A program made the position numbers and the translations under genes. From Clostridiales bacterium (GTDB lineage Bacteria > Bacillota > Clostridia > Saccharofermentanales > Saccharofermentanaceae): DNA of 39,845 bases. Below, piece after piece: positions 1-8,800 of the stretch (positions are counted from its first letter, which is position 1; the number at the start of each line of letters is the position of its first letter). Under the pieces are notes generated by a model. It did not search any database. It was given only the letters and a program-made list of their open reading frames with translations, and was not told the origin of the DNA. The stretch is from assembly GCA_017515465.1 (NCBI GenBank), contig JAFWFV010000055.1, forward strand, positions 1 through 39,845, in the 5' to 3' direction.

Positions 1-137
1 ACTTCTCATTCTCCTATACGACCTCTTAGGGCCATTAGATATGTCGAGTTAGTATCTACTCTGTCTCACTGTTGTACTTGAATAATACAACCGTGATAGC
101 TTTTACATCGCCACTGTTTTACTTTTTATCATGCCTC

Positions 138-686
138 CTATTCACGTTCCTGGCTCTTGAAGAGATATGCCAGGAAATCGAAAAACTGCAGAGGAGTCAT
201 GTCGCCTATACGTCTGTTGGTCCCGTTCAGGTTGAGATACATATCCACCTTGTTGGCCAGCAGCTTGATCGGTATGTGGATGAGAAAACATACCACGCCG
301 AGGAATACCAGGCCGTGAGGAGGAAACATCATGTTGGGTATGAAGAATCTGAGAATTATGTGAGCCGCCCAGATGCCTATGAATGCCAGTCCCAGCCATC
401 TGATCTCATATGCACCTGTCTGGCAGATCAGATCATCGATGCTGTGAACACGGAATGCATAGACAAAGATGGCGATACAGATGGCTGCATTGGACAGTCC
501 CCTGTTCGCACAATACCTGATAAATCCCTCGACTACTTTATGTGAAACGAAACCGGCAGACGGCACCGTACCGGAAAGAAGGCAGAACATACCGAAGATG
601 AACATCGCGATAAAGAGCACTGTCAATATCGCCGTTACCACCAGTACGCCCCTGTTGAACTTCGATCTGGGTGAATGATTATTCAC
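138..686 (-). CDS. Small integral membrane protein, function unknown
   Basis: I do not recognise this 182-residue protein. It begins at a GTG preceded by a G-rich ribosome binding site (GGGGGA, about 6 nt away). Hydrophobic stretches lie near residues 14-38, 65-75, 95-113 and 122-143, which suggests about four membrane segments with a charged N-terminus. The last 35 residues are hydrophilic (ending in KSQERE) and probably cytoplasmic. I see no catalytic motif. The gene follows the fructokinase after 63 bp and has its own candidate promoter there, so it may not belong to the sucrose unit. That it is a real gene rests on length, RBS and membrane-protein composition; the function is unknown. Confidence 0.7.
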   Translation of the reverse strand: MNNHSPRSKFNRGVLVVTAILTVLFIAMFIFGMFCLLSGTVPSAGFVSHKVVEGFIRYCANRGLSNAAICIAIFVYAFRVHSIDDLICQTGAYEIRWLGLAFIGIWAAHIILRFFIPNMMFPPHGLVFLGVVCFLIHIPIKLLANKVDMYLNLNGTNRRIGDMTPLQFFDFLAYLFKSQERE

Positions 687-719
687 GACCGTCCCCCGCT
701 AAAAATATTTTCGCCAAAT

Positions 720-749
720 ATTATATATATATGAGCGATAAAATTCCAA
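720..749 (-). promoter_or_regulatory. Candidate promoter of the small membrane protein gene
   Basis: On the minus strand a TTGGAA -35 (744-749) is followed by an 18-bp spacer and a consensus TATAAT -10 (720-725), in an AT-rich stretch between the fructokinase stop and the GTG start at 686. The -10 is perfect but the surroundings are a TA-repeat, so a chance match is possible. Confidence 0.4.
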
Positions 750-1709
750 TCATTTTAGATCAGATGCAGCCGGGAAAGAAGGTATCGCGCCCTTGATGGA
801 CACGCTGTACGCACAGCACTTGGATGAGAATTCCAGGCAGGATCTCAATTGATCCTCAGTAATGGATCCGATATTTTCCCTGTTGATACCCATCTCGCAG
901 AGTTTCTTAAGAAGGGCGCCAATTGACATGTCCCCTGCTCCCGTTGTATCCACGACGTCAGTTGCTTCGGACTTGACCGCAACAGTGCATCCGGGGGTAT
1001 AAGCCTTCATGCCTTCTGCACCCAGTGTATAGAGAACGAGCTTTATTCCCTCCTCCCACAATACGGGAAGGACCTCGTCGATGTTATCTGTTCCCAGTAT
1101 GAACTCCAGTTCGTCATCAGATATCTTCAGGATATCGGCATTGGGCAGGAATTCATTTACGACGTTCCAGAGCTTGTCCCTGTCATTCCAGAGCATGAAC
1201 CTCAGATTGGGATCGAAGCTGATCAGTGCGCCCTGTTCCCTGGCTTCCTCTATGGCTCTGTAATGAGCGTCCTTCATGGGGAAATCCCCCAGGGAGACAC
1301 TGCAGAAATGAAGGGCGAAGACATCTTCAAAAGCACCGCTGTCCATCTCATCGTATCTGTAGAGCATGTCTGCAGAAGGATTCCTGTAGAAAGCAAAAGT
1401 CCTGTTGCCGTCTTCTGAGAGGCTCACAAAGGCCAGAGCCGTATTGGCGTCATCAGTCCTTATGATATGAGATGTATCTATGCCTATGTCGCCCAGTTCC
1501 TTTACTATCTTGCTGCCGAAGGGGTCATTGCCCAGTTTGGTCAGCATCCTGGCCTTGCCGCCCAGCTTGGCATAAGCTGCGCACACGTTTGCAGGCGCTC
1601 CGCCAATGGCAGGGATAAAAGATCCGACCTTGTCGAAATCACATCCCTTTTCAGACGGGATAAAATCTATCAGCGCTTCACCTATCGTTACCAGAACGTC
1701 TCCTGCCAT
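750..1709 (-). CDS. scrK: Fructokinase (PfkB-family carbohydrate kinase)
   Basis: PfkB/ribokinase-family sugar kinase of 319 residues, the normal length. Visible family signatures are GGAPANV (36-42, sugar-binding N-terminal motif), SFDPNLR (164-170), TLGAEG (228-233) and the C-terminal DTTGAGD (254-260), where D260 is the expected catalytic base and the preceding glycines form the anion hole. In this family the enzyme phosphorylates free fructose at O6 using ATP in the cytoplasm. The substrate is inferred from the immediately upstream GH32 hydrolase, which would release fructose. The start has a good GGAGG site lying inside the GH32 coding region, and the two genes overlap by 32 bp, so translation is probably coupled. 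Another ketohexose substrate cannot be excluded. Confidence 0.88.
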   Translation of the reverse strand: MAGDVLVTIGEALIDFIPSEKGCDFDKVGSFIPAIGGAPANVCAAYAKLGGKARMLTKLGNDPFGSKIVKELGDIGIDTSHIIRTDDANTALAFVSLSEDGNRTFAFYRNPSADMLYRYDEMDSGAFEDVFALHFCSVSLGDFPMKDAHYRAIEEAREQGALISFDPNLRFMLWNDRDKLWNVVNEFLPNADILKISDDELEFILGTDNIDEVLPVLWEEGIKLVLYTLGAEGMKAYTPGCTVAVKSEATDVVDTTGAGDMSIGALLKKLCEMGINRENIGSITEDQLRSCLEFSSKCCAYSVSIKGAIPSFPAASDLK

Positions 1710-3015
1710 GTCTTCGTACCTCCATGTCTTTTATTTCCGTTATGATCAGATCGTCCGTATCAGACCTGATCTCAGGTGCGTTTTCCGGGTAGAACCTGGA
1801 ACTCATTACGAACCTTCCTTCATCTGCATAGAGCTCTATACCGGAACAGTCCAAAATGATCCTGATATCTCTGATATCGCCTGTCCTGATACGCCTTCTT
1901 CCTCTGCCGCGGCCTACATCGCCGCAGCTTAGATCCATTTCGAGGATACCGTCAGAATAACTGATCACTGCATCCCCCAGATGGATCCTGGTTTCCTTAC
2001 CGCATTCAGGGATCCTGATGTCGCACGCACCTGATGCGGTAAGAGAGTTTCCCCTCATTACAGTATATACGCTGCCGCAGAGTCTGTCATTAATAAGTGG
2101 TTCCTGCCTCAGTCTGCCGTCCTTATCAGGAATGAGGATCCTGGGCAGTGTCAGGCAGTGCTGCCAGCCGAGATCAGTAGTGGCATTTGTATATGGGGCA
2201 TCGCCTGCCCCCATCCATCCTATGATGATCCTGTTACCTTTGCCGTCAGTAAAGGTCTGAGTGGCATAGAGATCAAATCCGTGATCGTATTCCGTAAAAT
2301 CCTGAAGGCAGTCTCCATCCATCCTGAAATAACCTGAATTATGGACGTTCTGGAATCTGAATTCCTCTGAGGGTATTCCCTGAGGTGACAAGCCCAGATA
2401 TTTATGGCCTCCGATGCTGAACATATCGGGGCACTCCCACATGTATCCGTGACCGGGCTTATCAAAGCTCTTTACGAACCTGAAACTGTCGGGATCAGAT
2501 CCCTCATATAATAGAACACATCCTCTGCCGTCATTGGCCTTTGCACCCAGCACCATCTTCCATATGCCTTCTTCTATCCATACCTTGGGATCCCTGACCT
2601 CACATGAACAGAATTCAGGATAATCAGCAGGCGTGAGGATCACCTTTTTGCTGCTCATAATGTGGCCGTCTGCTGACGTAACATGTATCTGATATGCTGC
2701 CCTGTCAGGCGTCTCCACGTTTCCCGTGTAGAAGATATGCATCAGGTTTCCCGAGACAACTGCAGAACCGGAGAATACACCATCCTTGTCCTCAGGGATG
2801 TCAGGCCTTAGGACATCGCCTGTATAATCCCAGGAAAACATGTCATCACTGCTTACGAAATGTCCCCATCTCCTGGGGGTGGAACCGTCTGCCCTGTCTG
2901 GGGAATACTGGCAGAAGACATGATAGTTGCCGCGGAAACGGCACAGTCCGTTAGGGTCGTTTATCCACCCTGTTTCCGGTTCTATATGGATCCTCTGTCT
3001 CCACCTGTTATCCAT
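1678..3015 (-). CDS. scrB: Glycoside hydrolase family 32 (sucrose-6-phosphate hydrolase / invertase / fructanase)
   Basis: GH32 beta-fructosidase of 445 residues, without a signal peptide, hence cytoplasmic. The catalytic set is visible in order: WINDPNG (17-23) with nucleophile D20, FSGSA (81-85), RDP (141-143) with transition-state stabiliser D142, and WECPD (193-197) with acid/base E194. A five-bladed propeller is expected up to about residue 310, followed by a short beta-sandwich ending in an arginine-rich tail (RRHGRRR). It cleaves the fructosyl bond of sucrose, sucrose-6-phosphate or short fructans. No sucrose PTS or other sugar transporter is in this window, so whether the substrate is phosphorylated cannot be decided. 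The start ATG lies 5 bp after the DUF218 gene and has only a weak ribosome site, suggesting coupling. Confidence 0.88.
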   Translation of the reverse strand: MDNRWRQRIHIEPETGWINDPNGLCRFRGNYHVFCQYSPDRADGSTPRRWGHFVSSDDMFSWDYTGDVLRPDIPEDKDGVFSGSAVVSGNLMHIFYTGNVETPDRAAYQIHVTSADGHIMSSKKVILTPADYPEFCSCEVRDPKVWIEEGIWKMVLGAKANDGRGCVLLYEGSDPDSFRFVKSFDKPGHGYMWECPDMFSIGGHKYLGLSPQGIPSEEFRFQNVHNSGYFRMDGDCLQDFTEYDHGFDLYATQTFTDGKGNRIIIGWMGAGDAPYTNATTDLGWQHCLTLPRILIPDKDGRLRQEPLINDRLCGSVYTVMRGNSLTASGACDIRIPECGKETRIHLGDAVISYSDGILEMDLSCGDVGRGRGRRRIRTGDIRDIRIILDCSGIELYADEGRFVMSSRFYPENAPEIRSDTDDLIITEIKDMEVRRHGRRRSGNDR

Positions 3016-3020
3016 ATATC

Positions 3021-4499
3021 TCAGAATAGCTGAAAGTGGTTTCCGAATATGAACAATACGGTAACCACAACAAACATCACGGCGATGTTAAAGATATGCC
3101 TGTTCTTTTCAAAATAGAGCCCTGCGATGAATTCCCTCAGGGATGCATTGAAATAGTAGTACCACTTGGTCTTGCTTCCGATGCCTGATGCCTTGATCCC
3201 CACATCATTGGCGATGATGCCGCTCCTGAACACATGGTATCCGGTGGTGGAAAAGCTCACCCTGAGGTTCAGCTTCTCACCCCAGTCAGCGAGGATCAGT
3301 TCCCTGGAATTAGCCATATTCTCCTCCGTGTTCGCGGACTTATCCTCCACGATTATGAGTTCATCAGGAATGCCCTGTTCCAGCAGATAGTTCCTGATGG
3401 CAGCGCCCTCCGATATTATCTCATCAGCACCCTGGCCTCCTGATGCAACGAACTTGAGCTGTTTACCGGTATTCTTGAGCTGCTCGTTATAGAACCATAT
3501 GGCACGGTCTGCCCTGCCCCTCAGGAGAGGAGTGAGCGTGCCGTCCTTACGGATCCGGCATCCCAGTATGATCATGTAGTCCTTGTTGAACTGGGGGATA
3601 TGCCTGCGGGCGTTAAATGTACAGATCATGTTGGCGATGAGCATGCACTCGAAATAACTGAGCACCAAGTTGATGACCGATTCGATATAAAGGGATATTA
3701 CGTACACCTCATAGGATGCACCGATAGAAAAGCCGGTCAGCAGATAATAGAACGTATTGCCGAGTATCGTCCCCAAGCAGATCAGCACCCCTATGATGAT
3801 GCCAAGAGCGTTCGTCACGCCCCTGCCCTCATGCTTCATCAGATTGATGTTGGTTATGATGAGCCATACAGACAGTATGAACATCACCGGGAACAGGATG
3901 AACGTAAAGTTCCCGAATATACTCAGCATGTTCGAGAAGATCTCATAACTCTGCATCCCGTCGCCGTAACTGACGACATAGACGATCAGGTAATAGATAA
4001 GGCTGAAGGATATGAATATGGTCATTCCCAGGGCAAATACTATGCCGTATGAATAATAGGACTCCCTCTTCTCCCTGATCAGCTTCATGATGCTTAGTAT
4101 CAGAAGGCAGAACAGGATAATGATCGATTCAAAGAATACTATCTCGATATTGTTAAAGGTCCCGAAGAACCCATCCTGGGTAACGATATTGAACGAATGA
4201 ACGGTAAAGTCAGTATAGAATACGCCTTGGTCCGAGTTCTCATCCTTCGTAACGGTCAGCCCGGTCTCACCGGGGGCGATCCCCTCAACAGTCAGATAGA
4301 GCTTGTCACCGATGACGTTCTGGTCGATGACCTTGACTACGCCTTTATTCTCAAAGATAAAGCCGGGCCTGTCAGATTCCTTAAACAGAACATCACCGAC
4401 CCTGAATGTGTATTCATCACCGATCATGTAGATGTTAAAGATCGTGAGACCGGCTATGGCGATCAGGATAAAAGACAGCGTTATCAGGACTTTCCTCAT
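3021..4499 (-). CDS. YdcF/SanA-like (DUF218) multi-pass membrane protein
   Basis: 492 residues. An N-terminal hydrophobic anchor (about 5-25) is followed by an extracytoplasmic segment (about 30-110) whose VGDKLYLTVEGIAPGETGL-like pattern resembles a BIG2-type Ig-like domain. About six membrane segments follow (120-300), then a DUF218 domain starting at DYMIILGC. Within it, LLRGRADRAIWFYNE, ASGGQG, EGAAIRNYL, EDKSANTEENM and a TTGYHVFRS-like segment match the order of conserved motifs in YdcF/SanA/ElyC proteins. A last membrane helix lies at about 470-490. Family members are tied to envelope or peptidoglycan homeostasis, but no reaction is firmly established. It sits 6 bp after the response regulator and 5 bp before the GH32 gene, which implies co-transcription. 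The link to sucrose metabolism is unexplained. Confidence 0.78.
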   Translation of the reverse strand: MRKVLITLSFILIAIAGLTIFNIYMIGDEYTFRVGDVLFKESDRPGFIFENKGVVKVIDQNVIGDKLYLTVEGIAPGETGLTVTKDENSDQGVFYTDFTVHSFNIVTQDGFFGTFNNIEIVFFESIIILFCLLILSIMKLIREKRESYYSYGIVFALGMTIFISFSLIYYLIVYVVSYGDGMQSYEIFSNMLSIFGNFTFILFPVMFILSVWLIITNINLMKHEGRGVTNALGIIIGVLICLGTILGNTFYYLLTGFSIGASYEVYVISLYIESVINLVLSYFECMLIANMICTFNARRHIPQFNKDYMIILGCRIRKDGTLTPLLRGRADRAIWFYNEQLKNTGKQLKFVASGGQGADEIISEGAAIRNYLLEQGIPDELIIVEDKSANTEENMANSRELILADWGEKLNLRVSFSTTGYHVFRSGIIANDVGIKASGIGSKTKWYYYFNASLREFIAGLYFEKNRHIFNIAVMFVVVTVLFIFGNHFQLF

Positions 4500-4505
4500 A
4501 TGAGA

Positions 4506-5861
4506 TTATCTGTGCCTCTTTTCTTCCCCGTTATTGTCATCGGATTCGATGAGCTCTGATACATACTTGACCTTGGCAAGGCTGCTGAGCTCGTATCTGG
4601 ACCACTTCTTCAGGATCCTCTCTATTACGACATTTATGTGCTGTTCGTTGATCTCCGGCAGCAGCAGGAAATACTGGTTCTGTTTGGACTGCATCATGAT
4701 ATCGCTCTTGCGCAGGCAGCTGTTCAGTGCATCACCGAACTGCTTGGTCAGTACCGAGAAAGTTGCCGCGTCCGTATTGCTGTCAATGGGGACGATGGTA
4801 AACAGGACCTTGTATGCCACACCGTGATAGCTGTTGATGTGCCTTAACATGAACCTGTACACATAGCTGAAGGCATCCTGACCCAGCCAGAAAGCACAGT
4901 TGGAAGTGTTTCTCTCCTCCAGGATCTTGCTGAGCTGATCCATCTCGTATTTCGAATCCCTGCGGGCATCGAAATCGGCATCCTCGGGATTGCCGAACAT
5001 TGAATAGCCGTGCTTGCCGTTCTGCTTTACGAAGTACAGTGCCTTGTCTGCCTTGGGGAACAGTTCGTCGTAATCGGTACCCTCCTCGGGAACAAATACA
5101 CCGCCTATCGAAACACCCAGCGGGATGGTAAAGTCGTCACCCAGGAGCTTTTTTGCCTCCCTGTAGAGCTGGGTATTGATCCTGGCTGAGATCCTGGCAA
5201 CCGTTTCCTCATCGATGATGTTGATGCCGAATGCGATGAATTCGTCGCCGCCTGCCCTGCCCAGGATATCGTCGCTCCTCATGTTGCTCCTAATGACGTT
5301 GGAAAAAGCCACCAGCACCGCATCGCCCTTCTCGTGGCCGTATATGTCATTGACGAGCTTAAAGCTGTCCAGGTCGATCATCATGAGAACGCCTCGCTCT
5401 GTCTTGACGACCTCCCTGAGCTTGTCGGTTACGGCTGCCTTGTTGAGGAATCCCGTGAGCTTGTCTGTTGAGGCCTCTTCCTTAAGGTCCTTGATCTGTT
5501 CCAGGTTCATGAGGATGTTACCCACTCTCCTCATCAGGACGTCTGCCCTGAAAGGCTTTCTGATGAAATCCATCGCGCCCATGTCAAAGCCCTTGCCTTC
5601 CAGGTCATCCGCATCATCAGCGGTCATGTACATGATGGGTATCTTGCCACCGTATTTCTTTTGGAGGGCCTCATGCATCTCAAAACCGTTCATGCCGGGC
5701 ATTAAAAGGTCCGACAGGACGAGTGCCGGTTTTTCCCTGTCATAGATCTCCAGAGCTTCTTCTCCGGATGAGGCTGTAAGGACTTCATATCTCTCGGACA
5801 GGATCTTTTCCGTGACCTTGATCATCATCTCTTCATCGTCAACAACAAGTATCTTTGTCAT
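4506..5861 (-). CDS. Response regulator diguanylate cyclase: REC-GGDEF plus a degenerate third GGDEF-like domain
   Basis: 451 residues. REC domain 1-120: acidic pocket D8-D9, phosphoacceptor D51 in LVLSDLLMPG, conserved K102. GGDEF domain about 130-290 with DKLTGFLNK, an intact GGDEF at 204-208 and an RxxD inhibitory-site motif (R195-D198) exactly five residues before it. It should therefore make c-di-GMP and be product-inhibited. Residues about 300-430 look like a second, decayed GGDEF fold: an LRKSD followed by QNQYF (394-398) where GGDEF would be, then FLLLPE. The start codon overlaps the stop of the hybrid kinase by 4 bp (ATGA), so this is very probably its cognate output. Phosphorylation of D51 via the kinase's C-terminal HPt domain is the expected route. 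Confidence 0.9.
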   Translation of the reverse strand: MTKILVVDDEEMMIKVTEKILSERYEVLTASSGEEALEIYDREKPALVLSDLLMPGMNGFEMHEALQKKYGGKIPIMYMTADDADDLEGKGFDMGAMDFIRKPFRADVLMRRVGNILMNLEQIKDLKEEASTDKLTGFLNKAAVTDKLREVVKTERGVLMMIDLDSFKLVNDIYGHEKGDAVLVAFSNVIRSNMRSDDILGRAGGDEFIAFGINIIDEETVARISARINTQLYREAKKLLGDDFTIPLGVSIGGVFVPEEGTDYDELFPKADKALYFVKQNGKHGYSMFGNPEDADFDARRDSKYEMDQLSKILEERNTSNCAFWLGQDAFSYVYRFMLRHINSYHGVAYKVLFTIVPIDSNTDAATFSVLTKQFGDALNSCLRKSDIMMQSKQNQYFLLLPEINEQHINVVIERILKKWSRYELSSLAKVKYVSELIESDDNNGEEKRHR

Positions 5862-8800
5862 GATGCACCTCTCTCAAAAGCCTTTCTGATATCTTCAACT
5901 CTCTTTGCATAAAGTTCCATCAAACCTTCAAAACCGGAACGGATCTCATCAGTCCTGCCTTCCTTGGCTGCCATCTCGTGGGTTAAGGCCAGTTCGGCAA
6001 GATCGTTTATTCCTATCATCCTGGACGTGCTCTTAAGGGCGTGGACTCTCGTCTGGTAATCCCTCCAGCTGCCGCTTTCGTAGTCTGCCCTGATCTCTGA
6101 TGCCTTCTTGTCATAGCCCTCGGCAAAGGTCTGGAGCATCTCGATATAGAACTCCTCGCTGCCTGCGGAATAGGATATTCCCGCTTCGGTATCAAAGCCT
6201 GCGGAATCCAGGTATTCAACGGGACTCATGTCACCTTCAGGTCCGGTCTGATCATTTATGAATTCGCCCCTGACCACCTTTTTGATCTTATCCTGGGGCA
6301 GATACTTCTCCAGGATCTTTTCCAGTTCTCCGGTATCTATGGGCTTGGCCAGATAATCGTCAAAGCCTGCAGCCAGATATGTCTCCTTCATTCCTGATAC
6401 AGCATTGGCAGTAAGACAGATGACAGGCGTATCGTAGACCAGCTCTTCTGCCACCAGTTCCTTCAATGTCTCGATACCGTCCTTGCCAGGCATCATGTGA
6501 TCCAGGAAGATCAGATCGTATCTCTTGACCTGAGCCATCCTGACACAATCAGCTCCGCTTTCAGCCAGATCGGGAACAATGCCGTAGAACTTCAGGAGTC
6601 CTTTTGCGACCTTGAGGTTCATGTCGTTGTCGTCTACTACAAGGACGTCAACGCCTTCAGCCATGAGCATCTCGGTATCGATCTTGACCTGGCCGATATT
6701 GGCGTAATCGAATTCTCCCACGGGAGTCCTGTCTATTACTTTCTGTTCTATGTCGAAGTAGAATTCGGAGCCTTCACCATAGACGCTGTTGACCTTGAGC
6801 TCACTGTTCATCCTGGTCAGGAGTCCCTGTACTATGGAGATGCCGAGGCCTGTTCCCTCTATGTTCCTGTTCTTCTCCGCATCGAGTCTCTGGAATGATT
6901 TAAAGAGCTTATCCATATCCTCTTCCCTGATACCGACACCCGTATCCTTTACGGAGATGTGGAGCAGATATGAATCCTCACCGTAATGACCGGACATTGA
7001 AAGCAGTACGCTGCCCTTCTCCGTATACTTGACCGCATTTGTCAGGATGTTGACTACTACCTGCTTGATCCTGACATCGTCACCGAACAGGCTGGAAGGG
7101 ATATCGGGAGAGATGTCAAATCTCAAGTCGAGGCCTTTCTTTTTTGCTTTATCGGCGATCATGTTGTAGAACTCGCTGACAAGTGCTGAGACCTCATATC
7201 TGACAGGCACGATCTCCATCTTGCCTTCCTCGATCTTGGAGAAGTCCAGGATACCGTTGACCAGTTCCAGGAGCGTCTTGCCCGCAACGTTGATGTTCTC
7301 GGCATACTCTCTGATGTTCCTGTCATCAGTCTCTCTGAGGATCATCTCATCCATACCTATGACTGCATTGATAGGCGTCCTGATCTCATGGCTCATCTGG
7401 GCCAGGAACCTGGACTTGGCCTTGTCGGCATCTGCCGCATGTTTTGCGGACTGTGCCAGTTCATCATTGATGTCATGCTGCCATCTGATTATCCTGTTGA
7501 TCATGAGAACAACGATGATCGAACACAGGAAGATCATCAGGATGGACAGAGCCATCAGCGTCATATAGGCACCAAATATATCGTTCCAGTCCCTGACGAT
7601 GTAGATGTAGAATCCGGACGATTCATGGAGCATCCATGCGCCTGTGGAGAACCTGCCGTCGTAATCCTTGAATCCCAGGCTGGGAAGCGTGTTTTCGAAA
7701 TCGTGGTACTTTGTATATACGACGTTGGTGACGGAATCAGTCGTCATCTGATATGCGGGGTTGGGATGATTGATGATGTTGCCCTGGGAATCAGCCAGGA
7801 ATGCATAATTGCCGGGAATGTATCCGTCGCCGAATATCTGGACCAGTTTGTCGATAAAGAAGTCTATTCCGAACACGCCGAGGAATTCCCCGTTCTTGCC
7901 GTATACGACCCTGGAGAAAGTGATACAGTAGTTTCCGGTCTGTTCATCATAGTACGGACTGGAGATGTTGGATCCGGTAGGTGATGCGATGGTATCCTTG
8001 TACCATTGCCTCTCCTCCACATGCCATCCGTAATCAGGTGTCCAGCCCGTGTTCATGATGACCGTATGCTTTTTGTAGGGATTTGCCATGTAGCAGGCAG
8101 ATATGTTCGGGTAATTAGAAGCGATGTCATCGAGCCATTCAACGCATCCGTCATAATCATCCAGTATCTCCGGATCCGCCTCTATAACATTGGCGAACAT
8201 GTCGACGATGCTCCGCTGCTGGTTGACCCAGGTGCTGAGCTGGACATAATAGACATCCAGATCCAGGTTGATGGTCATCGTTCCGGATACATAACCCGAT
8301 ATCGTTCCGATCACGATGTTAAAGACCATCGTCACGATAAACAGCCAGATTATGATGGTCCTGGAACGTCTGATGGTCTTGGCCAGATTACGGTGTTTGT
8401 CCTTCAGTTTGCGGCCGGCACGGTCACCTTCGGAAACCATGTACGAATATGAGAAGAAATTGTCCAGTTTCTGGGACAATACCAGTCCGGATTCACGGAT
8501 CGACTCTATGTCCTCCTTGATGTCGACACTATGTCCGAGCCTGTCGGAATCACTGAGCTTGATGATGCTGTTCAGAGGATCCCTGAGGTCCTCGGAGATG
8601 TCGGTAATGAACTTGTTCCTGGCCTCCAGTGTATCTTCTGCCTTTACCCTCTTCTTGGCACTGTAGATGTATATGATGAGGATCATGGCAAGCAGAACTG
8701 CAAATACGATGGAGATCAGGAAGATATACTGATATGTATCACCATACAGTGATGATTTATCGGCGATGATGACCATGCTCCATCCGTTATCAGTCTCACT

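Noticed and set aside
1..137. Start of another gene at the left edge (ATG near position 9, minus strand) and a 10-codon ORF after the membrane-protein stop
   Set aside because: The first has its AGGAG only one base from the ATG and the second is too short. Neither has supporting features.
7388..7984. Plus-strand ORF of 198 codons opposite the hybrid kinase
   Set aside because: It is antisense to the HisKA and Cache 2 region, has no RBS or family features, and is one of many shadows over this GC-moderate gene.
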